From Acidobacteriota bacterium (lineage in GTDB: Bacteria; Acidobacteriota; Polarisedimenticolia; J045), in the NCBI GenBank assembly GCA_030949985.1, contig JAUZRX010000004.1:31600-95599 (forward strand): 64,000 nt of DNA. Reading direction: 5' to 3'. Positions 26,714-35,809 of the stretch are shown piece after piece. Made by a program: the position numbers and the translations under genes. A model generated the notes under the pieces. It had not been told where the DNA came from. It did not search any database and saw only the letters and a list, made by a program, of their open reading frames with translations. How positions within the stretch are numbered: the stretch's first letter is position 1; each line of letters opens with the position of its first letter.

Positions 26714-26899
26714 GAGCGAGCCACGCCGGCAAGGCGAGAAAGGTGCCGACTCCACGCCATCGTGCGCTCGCGGGAGCGCACCAAAGCCAACCTGACCCAC
26801 CCGGCAATCCAAACCGGACCCACCGGGGGCGGAGTGAAGCCTTCCAGAGTGAGCCTGGCCCCCGACACACTCTGGTGTCCGGACCGACCGGGGAGGAGA

Positions 26900-27569
26900 G
26901 TCGACCGGGATTTCGGTGGCGTAATCAGGGGTTTTTCCCGGCTTCTTCCTCCGGCCAGCATCCCTCAGGCGGTAGCTTTCGCCCTTCATTTCCAGGATCC
27001 GGGCCCGATGGGTCAGACGATCGGGCAGGGCCACAGCCAACCGTCCGCTCTTGAACACTGGGGCCCAATCGAAAAACGGCAGATTGGCATTGACGATCAC
27101 ACGGCTCTGTTCATGGTGCGCGCTGAAGGCCTGAAACGACAGATCGGCGGCCCGTTCGGTGAACGGCAGATAGCCCAATTCGTCGACCACCAGAAGATCG
27201 AGCGCCCTCAGGCGTTTGATGGCAGGGTGCAGTGGGGGTTGCTCCTGAGCCTCTTCCAGCAGGCTGGCCCGTTCTACTGCCACGCACCCACCGGCTTTGA
27301 TGACAGGCCGCCACGCCCAGACCGATGCAGACATGGATCTTGCCCGTCCCGCTACCGCCCAGGGCCATGACGTCTTCGCGCCGCTCGATGGAGTCTCCCC
27401 GGGCTAGATCCTGCAGCTGCGAGAGGGTGACACCTCCGGGAAGAGTATCGCCGCCCCATTCGGAGAGCAGCTTGACCTGTCGGCAGCAAGCCTCCACCAG
27501 GCGCCTTTGGATCCGGTGCATGCGCGCTCCCGCCAGACGCTGCTCGCGAGGCGTACGAAGGGTACGCAC
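26900..27569 (-). pseudogene. istB: Frameshifted IstB-like ATPase of an IS21-family element
   Basis: Two minus-strand frames together cover an IstB protein. The 5' part (from 27569) has GGSGTGKIH, a Walker A that normally reads GxxGTGKTH. The 3' part contains LLVVDELGYLPF (Walker B region), ANLPFFDW and DRLTHRARILEMKGESYRLR, all standard IstB segments. The reading frame changes near 27290, between the Walker A and the mid-section, so no intact protein is made. The IstB stop is lost and the frame runs on. IstB is the helper ATPase for IstA transposase. It is an inactive relic. Confidence 0.85.
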
Positions 27570-27654
27570 CGGCTCCAGAAGCTCTCGAATCCGCGCTTCG
27601 ATCCTCTCTCTGGCCGGTCGACGACGGGACTGCGTGAGGCGTAAAGGCCTGAAG

Positions 27655-27777
27655 CTACCCTCTTAGATACCGAAGCACCGTGTTTCGCCGGATCCCGGGC
27701 CGGCGAGCAAGAGCCCGCATCGATACCCCTTCCCCATAAAACTGCTCACACTCCCCTACCCGGCTCACCTGGATCAC
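27655..27777 (-). pseudogene. istA: IstA transposase remnant (HTH only)
   Basis: A 40-codon frame from GTG 27777 to TAG 27655 encodes a helix-turn-helix with EGVSMRALARRPGIRRNTV, the N-terminal DNA-binding segment of IS21-type IstA. The catalytic DDE domain, normally several hundred residues, is missing. The IstB remnant begins only ~85 bases downstream on the same strand, in the usual istA-istB order, so most of istA was deleted. Confidence 0.7.
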
Positions 27778-28080
27778 TTCTACCCCCGGTCCGCGTTTGC
27801 TCTGCGACAACAGGATTCCGGATGGGGCTCGGCGTCGGCCACCTTGTTCGCCCCCGGGTGGGGCAGGTTTCGTTTGCCGCGGCTACCATCCGCCTGGTCC
27901 GCGCCAAGAGGGCTCCATCAAAGGAGGGTCCAGCTTCATTCGGCCGGAAAAGGCTCATCCGCGCTGGCCCATCCATATCTCGGTATCTCGACGCCTCCGG
28001 TACCTTTTGCTCCCCCTGCTCGATTCTGCCGAGAGGGCGTGGCTCGGCCTTGCAACACAGCGCCCACGTGCCGACCCACG

Positions 28081-28113
28081 AAAAAAGGGGGAGAGGCTTG
28101 TAGCCTCTCCCCC
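28081..28113 (-). terminator. Strong intrinsic terminator of the TonB-dependent receptor gene
   Basis: A perfect 12-base stem (GGGGGAGAGGCT with AGCCTCTCCCCC) and TGT-sized loop, followed on the minus strand by six T residues (28081-28086). It lies 26 bases after the receptor's stop codon at 28139. Confidence 0.9.
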
Positions 28114-28138
28114 GCGGATCAAACGGTGAGGATATCGA

Positions 28139-31100
28139 CTACCAGTGGTAGCGGACGCCCAAACGATACTGGCGCGGGGCCTGGTAAGAGGTGGGCTTGA
28201 GGTAGTTGGGGTTGGGCGTTCCGGGACGGAGTTCGACCCGGTTATCGAAGCCCAGCCATTCGGTGTCGCTGAAGAAGTTGAAGATATCGAGGAGGGCCGT
28301 CAGCTTGCCATTGCCCAGATCAAAGTCGTAGGACAGGTGCACGTCGAAGCTGTAGGTCCAGGGGTTCCGACCGAAGTAGTCACGCTTGACAACATCGTAG
28401 GACCACAGGCGCGGACCGCTCGCGTAAAGGATGTTGGTATCGGCGATGCCGTCACGGTTGACATCCTGGTCGGCGAAAGTCGACTGGGTAGCATCAGTGT
28501 CGAGGAAGACGCCGAAGCCATCGATGTCATTGTCGACGACACCATCGCCATCACTGTCCGTTGTCGGGTCGAAATCGGCAAGAACCAACCACCAGTAAGT
28601 GGGGTTCACACCCGGGATCTCACCGGAATTCCGGTAGGTCGGATGAGCGAAGAGGGGGAACCGCGGCTGCCCTGATTGCAGGGTCATCCGAACGCCGAGA
28701 TTGAGGCCGTTGTCGAAATCCTTCGACACGAAAGCGTTGACGATGTGGCGACGGTCGGTGTTAAGGGGCCCGTTGGTGTACTGACCGGCCAATGTCCCAC
28801 TAACCACCGTACTGCCGTCAGGAAGCAGCGAGGCTGCCGGAAGATCGAAGAGTGAGGTGATGAAGGGGTCGGACTGACCGTTGTCGTTCCTGAAAGACCC
28901 CTCGTAGTTTCCACGCAGACGACCGAGGCGATAATTGGCGTAGACCATCCAACTGTTGTGGAAACGGCGCTGGAAGATCAATTCGAGTGCCTTGTAATCG
29001 CGCACCGGGCTGGGGAAGAGAGCCTGGTTCACATTCGTGCCGGGATTGGCCAGCACATAAGCTCCGAACGAGGAGGAGCCGTGGCCCGGGAAGATCTCGC
29101 CCATGGGCGTAAGAGGGCCAAAGAACTGGTTCCAGATCTGCTCGTTGGAGGCGAACTGAACATCCTCGAGAACGCGGCCCAGTTCGCGGTCGATATAGCG
29201 AGCTTCAAAGGAGGTGTAGTCGTTGATCTCCCAGGCATACCCGACCAGCCACTCCTTGGTGTAGGGCAGCTTGCTGGGCTCGCCGTTGGTGGCGTCGCTG
29301 AAGTTGAGGCCGATGCCTTCGATGAAGTCACGGGTCTGCTGGGAACCGTCGAGAATCACACCGGGCTCGGCGCCAGTACCCTGGGGCAGGTGGCAACCCA
29401 CAATAGTGCCATCGGCAAGGGCACAGGTGCTGTTGAACACCGGCATAGTCAGGTCGGCATCGAAGAACTCTTCGTTCTCGAGGCCAACCTCGTTCGAAAA
29501 CTGTCGCACGGCCAGGTCGCTCGGAACGCGCTGGTAGTACTCACCGTAATTTCCGTAGATCTTGTGCCGGCCATCGCCGCGAACGTCCCAGGTGATACCG
29601 AAACGGGGCGCGATCTCGCTATCGAAGGTGTAGTGCTTGGGGCTGTAGGTGGTCGAGCCAGCGGCCATCACACCGCCGATCAGAGAAACAGGCAGGGTGT
29701 AGTTGCCGGAGCCGGTAAGCTCCTGCTCGGTCCAACGAAGACCACCCTTGACCGTCAAGTTGGGCGTGACATCCCAGGTCGCCTGGACGAATGCGTTGCG
29801 CTCTTTGGCGTTGGTGAACTCGCCGATCGGACCGAAGCCCGTACGGGTGACGTTGTAGGTGTCGGCCGTGCCATCACCGTCGGAATCGAAGAAGTCGAGG
29901 GAAGCTCCGGTACCGGAAGTCAGACGGAGATAACTGGAGTCGTTCAGACCACCGTCTCCAGCGATTTCCGTCGTGTCACCGGTGCCGTCACCATCCGTAT
30001 CAACGAGATTTCCCGTCAGACGAGGCAGCCAGGCTTCGTAGGTCGGCCCGCTGTACTGGCGGGGCTGACGCCAGTCGATGTCGTCCATCTGGTAGCCGTA
30101 CTTGATCTCGACCGGCCCAATCACGTTGGTGAACTTGATCGAGAACTGATCCGTCTTGTCTTCAAGGTCCTCGAAGAAGCCCGCGCCGCCGCTCGTATTG
30201 TTTTCAACGGTATTGAAAATCGAGCGGAAAGTGGTGCCGGGGCCGACTTCCTTGAAGGTATTGCGCTTGTGCGCGAACTGCACTTCGGTGAAGAAGTTCG
30301 GACTCCACACGCCGTGGTACTTGAGGGAGTACTGATCGCCGCCCCAGTCGAGGCCCGTAGCGCTGGCGGACGCGTTCGGGTTGGCCGCGGGATCGGCCAG
30401 GACACGCAGGAAGGAGGTCGGCGCCTGGGGGCCGACGTCACCGTCGGAGGGATCACCGAAGAACGTCGCCTCGAAGCGGTGGTTCGGAGTCAGGAAGTAG
30501 GCAAGCTTGCCGGCATAGTTGTCGATCGTACGGGTACGGGTCACCGAACCCGGAACCCGGCCGCCCTGAATCGTCTGACCGACACCGAAATACTCTTCCG
30601 TGCCGTCGTTGTTCAGGTCGTAACCGACCGTGGAATCACCGCTCACGAGCCGGAAATCAGACTCGGTCTTCACGGGGTTGTAAGCCAGGAAGTAGAACAG
30701 CCTGTCCTTGATGATCGGGCCGCCGGAGGCAATCGCCAAATCCCGTCGGCTGGTCTCGATGCGGTTGGCGACATTGGGCGTCAGCTCCACGGTCCGCCGG
30801 CCACCCTCGAGGGATCCGACCTGCTCGTACCAGGCCGCATCCACCGTGAACTCGTTGGTGCCGCTCTTCACCACGGAGTTGACCACACCACCACCGGCCT
30901 GGCCGAACTCGGCCTCGAAGCCACCGGTCTTGACCTGGACCTCTTCGAGGAACTCGTAGGTCACACCGGTACCCAGCGAGCCGTAGACGATGGAGTAGGC
31001 ACCGAGAGCCCCGTAGCCGCTGTTGGTGATGTTGACGCCGTCGACGAAGTAGGCGTTCTCGAGACCCGAGGAGCCGCTGATCGAGGCGTTGGCCGTACCC

Positions 31101-31591
31101 GTCCCGCCGCCGTCAGCCACGCCGGGAGAAATCGCCACGGTGGCCTGCAGGCTGCGGCCGAGGGGCACGTAGGGCGCGAAGCTGTCGATCTTTACCGACT
31201 GGCCCGTGGTGGTGCTCTTCATGTCGACCATCGGTGCTTCGGAGGTGACGGTGATCTCCTGCTTGATGCCCTTCGGGAGCGAGAAGGGAAGCTGGGTCCG
31301 GCGGCTGATGTACACCACCACGCCGCTCTGGATGATCGTCGAGTAGCCGTCGGCCTCCGCCTTGACGTTGTAGGTCCCGGGCAGCAGGCCCCGGAAAACG
31401 AAATATCCCTTGTCGTTGGTGACCTGGGTCTGGGCCCCCTGGGGTCCGACAGCCGTCACGACCGCGCCAGCTACCGGCGCGCCGTCCTCTCCGGCCACGA
31501 ATCCCTCGAGGGTTCCGGTGGTCAGCCCCTGGGCGAACACGGCCCCGGTGGCTAGAACGAAGATTGCTGCGAGAAGAAGAAACTTCCGCAT
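28139..31591 (-). CDS. TonB-dependent receptor with N-terminal carboxypeptidase-regulatory-like domain
   Basis: This 1150-residue protein has a signal peptide ending AVFAQG and then a CarboxypepD_reg-like domain (~25-105: GTLEGFVAGEDGAPVAGAVV). A plug domain (~110-240: EAPMVDMKSTTTGQ, TANASISGSSGLENAYFVDG) and a ~22-strand outer-membrane barrel follow; the protein ends YRLGVRYHW with an aromatic C-terminus, as BAM substrates do. There is no TonB or ExbBD nearby. It follows the general OAR/OmpA-related receptor plan common in Acidobacteriota. The start is an ATG at 31591 behind GGGGAGG. The substrate cannot be told. Inserted DGDG-rich loops (for instance TDGDGTGDTTE) may bind calcium. Confidence 0.87.
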   Translation of the reverse strand: MRKFLLLAAIFVLATGAVFAQGLTTGTLEGFVAGEDGAPVAGAVVTAVGPQGAQTQVTNDKGYFVFRGLLPGTYNVKAEADGYSTIIQSGVVVYISRRTQLPFSLPKGIKQEITVTSEAPMVDMKSTTTGQSVKIDSFAPYVPLGRSLQATVAISPGVADGGGTGTANASISGSSGLENAYFVDGVNITNSGYGALGAYSIVYGSLGTGVTYEFLEEVQVKTGGFEAEFGQAGGGVVNSVVKSGTNEFTVDAAWYEQVGSLEGGRRTVELTPNVANRIETSRRDLAIASGGPIIKDRLFYFLAYNPVKTESDFRLVSGDSTVGYDLNNDGTEEYFGVGQTIQGGRVPGSVTRTRTIDNYAGKLAYFLTPNHRFEATFFGDPSDGDVGPQAPTSFLRVLADPAANPNASASATGLDWGGDQYSLKYHGVWSPNFFTEVQFAHKRNTFKEVGPGTTFRSIFNTVENNTSGGAGFFEDLEDKTDQFSIKFTNVIGPVEIKYGYQMDDIDWRQPRQYSGPTYEAWLPRLTGNLVDTDGDGTGDTTEIAGDGGLNDSSYLRLTSGTGASLDFFDSDGDGTADTYNVTRTGFGPIGEFTNAKERNAFVQATWDVTPNLTVKGGLRWTEQELTGSGNYTLPVSLIGGVMAAGSTTYSPKHYTFDSEIAPRFGITWDVRGDGRHKIYGNYGEYYQRVPSDLAVRQFSNEVGLENEEFFDADLTMPVFNSTCALADGTIVGCHLPQGTGAEPGVILDGSQQTRDFIEGIGLNFSDATNGEPSKLPYTKEWLVGYAWEINDYTSFEARYIDRELGRVLEDVQFASNEQIWNQFFGPLTPMGEIFPGHGSSSFGAYVLANPGTNVNQALFPSPVRDYKALELIFQRRFHNSWMVYANYRLGRLRGNYEGSFRNDNGQSDPFITSLFDLPAASLLPDGSTVVSGTLAGQYTNGPLNTDRRHIVNAFVSKDFDNGLNLGVRMTLQSGQPRFPLFAHPTYRNSGEIPGVNPTYWWLVLADFDPTTDSDGDGVVDNDIDGFGVFLDTDATQSTFADQDVNRDGIADTNILYASGPRLWSYDVVKRDYFGRNPWTYSFDVHLSYDFDLGNGKLTALLDIFNFFSDTEWLGFDNRVELRPGTPNPNYLKPTSYQAPRQYRLGVRYHW

Positions 31592-31700
31592 TGACACCTC
31601 CCCGGTTTGTGGGCCCCTTCCAGGTGGGAATCGGCTCCCGCGATTCACGACTGTCGGCGCCCGTACCTTAGGTTTTGGGTTTACCTGGTAACTCCAAGTT

Positions 31701-31729
31701 CTTTACAAGTTTGGCTCTTTACAAGTTTG
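31701..31729. repeat. Two 13-base direct repeats, possible operator
   Basis: CTTTACAAGTTTG occurs at 31701-31713 and again at 31717-31729, a period of 16 bases. They lie about 110 bases upstream of the TonB receptor start. Spaced direct repeats next to a promoter suggest regulator binding; no regulator is identified. Confidence 0.45.
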
Positions 31730-31873
31730 TCGCCGCCGTTCGGCACAAACCAATCCATTACGAACCAGTGTCTTGCTAGCAGGATTCGCGCCAACTCGGG
31801 CGCTTTCCGGGATTTTCACAACTTGTTTATGAGGAACAACTTAGCCGGAAGGCAGGGATCGCGGGGGCGCTCG

Positions 31874-31895
31874 GCCGTTCAATAGTTTGAACGGC
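31874..31895. repeat. Perfect palindrome with 9-base arms
   Basis: GCCGTTCAA, TAGT, TTGAACGGC. It lies about 100 bases beyond the stop of the O-antigen-ligase-like gene. No T-run follows on either strand, so it may be an operator or a transcript-stabilising hairpin rather than an intrinsic terminator. Confidence 0.4.
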
Positions 31896-31995
31896 TCCGT
31901 ATTCTTGAACAACGTGCTCCGAAAAAACCCGGCCAAACCGGCCCACCAGGGGCGACAAAAAGGCGCAAGAGGCAAAGACGCGCCCCACCACCGCC

Positions 31996-33819
31996 TCAGT
32001 CGTAAACTCCGAGACCCCCGCAAAATGCGCGAGCCGCAGGGCCCGCACCCACGGCCAACGCCCTCCGGCAAGCGTCCCGGGCGGGTTCCGGGCGGCCCTG
32101 CCGGTCGAGAGTCATCGCCAGGCCCAGCCAGGCCCGCCCCAGATCCGGCTTCAACGCGAGGGCGTGACGGTAGGCGGCCTCGGCCTGGTCGAGGCGCCCG
32201 GCCTTGATGCGGCGCGCCCCGGTGTCGAGCAGCAGCTCCAGCCGGTGCGGGAAGGCCGCCAGGGCGGGCTCGAGAAAAGCCAGCGAAGCCTCGGGGTTCT
32301 TCTCACAGGTCCAGATCACCACGGCGCTCCGTCCCCGGTGGTCGCGATGGCAGCTCGCGGCCCAGGCTTGCCGGGCCTGTTCCAGCGCCTCGGCGCAGCG
32401 GCCCTGCCCCGCGGCGGCGGCGGCCCGGGCCAGGTGCCGCCTTGCGCGGTAGTCCCGGCCAGCCGCCCAGGTGCCCGCCACCGCGAGCAGGAGCAACAGG
32501 ACGGGAACCACCGGCGCCCAGCGGGCGCCCGCCCTGCCCGGGCGCGGCCGGGCGCCCCCCTCCGGGCGCAACGCGGAGCCCGCCACGATCCAGAACAGTG
32601 CCGCCGTCGCGGGAGCATGGAGAGGAAAGCTGACCTGGGCGTGCACCACCACCGCGCCCAGCCCCGCCAGCCGGAGGCCGGCGCCCGCGTCACCCGACCC
32701 GGCCCGCCGCCCCAGGCGCCAGAGCGCCGCTCCCACCAGCAAGACCAGCAGGCCGACCCCCGGCACCCCGAGTTCCGCCGCGAACTCCAGCACCTCGTTG
32801 TGGGCGTGGCGGGGTTGCCGCCGGAGCCCGAACCCCGGCGTCGGTTCGACTCGCCGCTGGAAGAGCGGATAGACCACGTTCCAGCGTCCCGCGCCGACAC
32901 CCAACCAGGGATGCTCGCGGATCATCGCACCCGTGTTGACCCACAGCGCCCGCCGCGTCTCCATCGTGCCCCCGGCGACGGGCTCGAGGGTCATTTCCAC
33001 CACGCGCCCCACGGCGGGAAGCGGGTGCTTGCCGGCCACCGGCACCATGGCGGCCACGACCCCGCACGCGGCGAGCAGGGCGGCGGGAGCGAGCAGGGGC
33101 CGCAACGCCGCCCCCGGCCCCTCGCGTCGTATGCGCCCCGCCATCACGAGCCCCAGGGCCAGCCCCCAACCGACGACGGCCGCGACCCAGCCCCCTCGAC
33201 TGCGAGTGGCGACGAGGAACATCACACCCAGGCCGGCACAGGCCAGTGACAGCCACCGGCGCCGCCACCGGTGGGCGGGAACCACCGCCGCGGAGAGAGC
33301 CAGTGGGACCAGGATCACCAGCGCCTGCGCTGCCACGTTGCGGTTGAACCACGGCCCCGCCGGTGGAGCGATCAGCGGCCCGGGGCCCGACCAGCCGAGC
33401 CAGGCCTGGGCCAGGCCCCAAAGACCCGCCGGCACCAGCGCCATCGCACAGCCCCCGGCGAGCGCGCGATCCACACCCGCATCGGACCCATCCTCGGAGG
33501 CCGTCGCGCCGGCCAGCAGCAGCAGCAGCCACGAGGCGACCGACTGCCAGCCATCGAAAAAAACGCTGCAACGTTCCGCCCCGGGGGCCAGCAGGGCGCC
33601 GACGACCGTGATGGCCAGTAGCACCAGCACGGCGCCCGCCACCGCCGGCGGGAGGGAGGCCCCTCTCCCGATCTTGCGACAGCGCAGGGCCACCAGGGCG
33701 ACCATCGCCGAAACCAGGACCAGGCGAAACCCCCGGCCCGGCTCCAGCAGGTCGGGCGAAAAACCCACCTGGAGCAGAAAGACGGCCGCCAGCCAAACCC
33801 ATGCTTCCCGGTTTACCAA
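31996..33819 (-). CDS. O-antigen ligase (Wzy/WaaL)-like membrane protein with C-terminal TPR
   Basis: This 607-residue protein has about ten or more hydrophobic segments, with a large extracytoplasmic loop at ~260-350 that holds ETRRALWVNTGAMIREHPWL and RQPRHAHNEVLEFAAELG, the Wzy_C-type motif with a conserved His. Residues ~455-600 form TPR-like helices (AEAAYRHALALKPDLGRAW). Members of this family polymerise or ligate surface glycans to a lipid or protein acceptor; a protein O-oligosaccharyltransferase is also possible. The start is a TTG at 33819 behind GAGGGAGA. There is no surface-glycan gene cluster around it. Confidence 0.8.
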   Translation of the reverse strand: MVNREAWVWLAAVFLLQVGFSPDLLEPGRGFRLVLVSAMVALVALRCRKIGRGASLPPAVAGAVLVLLAITVVGALLAPGAERCSVFFDGWQSVASWLLLLLAGATASEDGSDAGVDRALAGGCAMALVPAGLWGLAQAWLGWSGPGPLIAPPAGPWFNRNVAAQALVILVPLALSAAVVPAHRWRRRWLSLACAGLGVMFLVATRSRGGWVAAVVGWGLALGLVMAGRIRREGPGAALRPLLAPAALLAACGVVAAMVPVAGKHPLPAVGRVVEMTLEPVAGGTMETRRALWVNTGAMIREHPWLGVGAGRWNVVYPLFQRRVEPTPGFGLRRQPRHAHNEVLEFAAELGVPGVGLLVLLVGAALWRLGRRAGSGDAGAGLRLAGLGAVVVHAQVSFPLHAPATAALFWIVAGSALRPEGGARPRPGRAGARWAPVVPVLLLLLAVAGTWAAGRDYRARRHLARAAAAAGQGRCAEALEQARQAWAASCHRDHRGRSAVVIWTCEKNPEASLAFLEPALAAFPHRLELLLDTGARRIKAGRLDQAEAAYRHALALKPDLGRAWLGLAMTLDRQGRPEPARDACRRALAVGAGPAARAFCGGLGVYD

Positions 33820-33915
33820 CCGCCGTCTCCCTCTACCGATACCCTGCCCCCCGTTTCAGGCCGGCCGCATCATGCTACGAAGGGTGGCGGGCGGAAACCA
33901 CCGCCCACCGGGCGA

Positions 33916-35697
33916 TCAGCGCAGGAAGCGGAAAGCGATCTCCGCCAGCCACTGCTGGGTGAAAGAGCGATCGAGCAGCCAGGCCAGCAGCAACCCCGCC
34001 AGGCCCAAGACACCGGGCAGATGGGACGCTACGCCCGCCTTCGGGCTTTCCTCCACCACGGGACTCTCCACCTGGCCGGCATCCGGCTCCGGCTCGTCCC
34101 CCCCTTCCGGCTCGGAATGCTCGAGCATGCCCTCGAGCTGTTGGGCCACGAGAGCCGCGGAGACATCCCGCCGGCCCGCAGGCGCCAGGAGTCGGCAGAG
34201 CAGATCGCGCATCGCCTGGGGAATCTCGTCGCGCCGCCGCGAGTCGGCGAAGAGCTGGTCCGGCGACTCCGGCACGGGCGTGGCGTAAAGCATCTCGTAG
34301 AGCACGGCGCCCAGGGCGTAGACATCCGCGGCGGGGGAGCGGCCCCCCTCGGGAGCCGCGTACCAGTTGCGCTTGCCCGGTTCTCCGCGGTAGTGCTCGG
34401 GCAGACCGAAGTCGGTGACACGAATCCGGCCCTGCTCGTCGAAGAGGATGTTCGACGGCCTGAGGTTGCCGTGGGCGATCCCCGCCTGGTGCGCGCAGGC
34501 CAGGGCGAGCGCCACGTCCCGGCCGATGGCCGCGGCTTCCTTCCACGGGTGGGGCTTGACCAGGCGCTCGCGCAGGTCGCCGCCGGGCATGTGCTCCATC
34601 AGCATGATGAAGGCGTCTTCCCGCTCACCCACCGCGAGAATCCTGATGATGTTGGGATGCTCGATGCGAATCAGGCTGCGGACCGTGCGCAGGGCTTCGG
34701 GATCCTTGAGGTAGCGCTTGACGACGATCCGCTCACCATCGGCGCCCCCCTTGCGCACGAGGTAGACCGATCGCCTTTCGTCCTGGCGAATGACGTCCAG
34801 CAGCTCGAAGCGACCCGCCGCACCCAGGGCGCTGGCCGCTCCCCGCCGCACCCGGTCGTCGATGTGCCGTCCCTCGAGGGCGTTGACCAGTGCCTCGCGA
34901 AAGGCCCCCGCGTCCGGGTAGCGCCGGCCGGGGGAGGCCGCCAGGGCCTTCTCCACGATGGGCACCAGGCGATCGGGAATCATGGTTCCCGGAGCGCGCC
35001 GCCCCGGCCCGGGAGGCAACTTGCCCGTCAAGATGCGATGCAGGATCACGCCAAGGGAGTAGACATCGGCCTCGGGGCCCACGTCATCGAAACTCACGCG
35101 CTGTTCGGGAGCCATGAAGGCCCGGGTGCCGAGGGCCGTGCGACGCCCGCCTTCGGTCTCGTCCTCCCCTTCGCCCCCCGCCGCGGCCTTCACCGCCGCG
35201 ATACCGAAGTCTGAGAGTTTCACCTGACCGGTGCGCGAGACGAGAATATTCGCCGGCTTGACATCGCGATGCACCACGCCGTTTCGGTGGGCGTAGGCCA
35301 GTCCCCGCGTGGCCTGCAGCAGGATCGAAAGCGCCCGGTCGCGAGAGACGGTGCTGCGCGAAAGCATGTCCTGCAGGGTCCGCCCCTCGATATACTCCAT
35401 GACGAAGTAGGGGCCCTGGGGAGAGGCCCCGCGGTCGATCACCTGCACCACGTTGGCGTGGTTGAGGCGCGCGAGAACCCGCGCCTCCTGCTCGAAGAGC
35501 TGGACCATCTGCTCCTGGCCCAGCAACTCCTCCCGCAAGATCTTGACTGCGACCTTGCGCCCCAGGGAGGTCTGCTCCGCTTCCCAGACCTCGGCGAATC
35601 CGCCTTTGGCCAGCACCTTGACCATGCGCAGGCCGGGGATCAGGTCCTCTCCGTCGGCAATCCCCTGTTTCTTCTCTGTCCAGACAGATTCAGCCAT
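33916..35697 (-). CDS. Tandem Ser/Thr kinase-pseudokinase, membrane-anchored
   Basis: This 593-residue protein has two kinase-like domains. Domain 1 (~21-290) is complete: AKGGFAEV loop, K52 in VAVK, HRDVKPAN with catalytic D145, and DFG at 163-165. Domain 2 (~300-515) keeps K327 (VVK) and DFG (429-431), but HRD reads HGN (409-411), so the catalytic Asp is Asn and it is a predicted pseudokinase. An acidic linker (~525-555) and one membrane helix (~557-575) follow, with a short tail. Such tandem kinases usually couple signals at the membrane. The start is an ATG at 35697 behind GGGAG; an ATG at 35745 is the alternative. Divergent from pyruvate kinase. Confidence 0.85.
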   Translation of the reverse strand: MAESVWTEKKQGIADGEDLIPGLRMVKVLAKGGFAEVWEAEQTSLGRKVAVKILREELLGQEQMVQLFEQEARVLARLNHANVVQVIDRGASPQGPYFVMEYIEGRTLQDMLSRSTVSRDRALSILLQATRGLAYAHRNGVVHRDVKPANILVSRTGQVKLSDFGIAAVKAAAGGEGEDETEGGRRTALGTRAFMAPEQRVSFDDVGPEADVYSLGVILHRILTGKLPPGPGRRAPGTMIPDRLVPIVEKALAASPGRRYPDAGAFREALVNALEGRHIDDRVRRGAASALGAAGRFELLDVIRQDERRSVYLVRKGGADGERIVVKRYLKDPEALRTVRSLIRIEHPNIIRILAVGEREDAFIMLMEHMPGGDLRERLVKPHPWKEAAAIGRDVALALACAHQAGIAHGNLRPSNILFDEQGRIRVTDFGLPEHYRGEPGKRNWYAAPEGGRSPAADVYALGAVLYEMLYATPVPESPDQLFADSRRRDEIPQAMRDLLCRLLAPAGRRDVSAALVAQQLEGMLEHSEPEGGDEPEPDAGQVESPVVEESPKAGVASHLPGVLGLAGLLLAWLLDRSFTQQWLAEIAFRFLR

Positions 35698-35809
35698 CCG
35701 CGCTCCCAGTTCCTTATCGACCGGCAGGCGCAGGGTCTTGAGCATCCCTTCGCTCTCGCCTATGTTCTGGTTCGTCCGGCCGCGCCGCCGACGACGGGGA
35801 GCCCCTCGC

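Larger units (their letters stand above)
31592..31995. other. Intergenic region upstream of the TonB receptor gene
   Basis: These 404 bases hold no gene. They are AT-richer than the surroundings and carry the two 13-base direct repeats at 31701-31729 and the 9-base-arm palindrome at 31874-31895 listed separately. Confidence 0.6.

Noticed and set aside
27786..28080. Possible small genes between the IS21 remnant and the terminator
   Set aside because: Open frames are short, without start signals or recognisable motifs; region left unannotated.
28958..31555. 865-residue plus-strand open frame opposite the TonB receptor
   Set aside because: It is antisense to a receptor with signal peptide, plug, barrel and terminator all in place.
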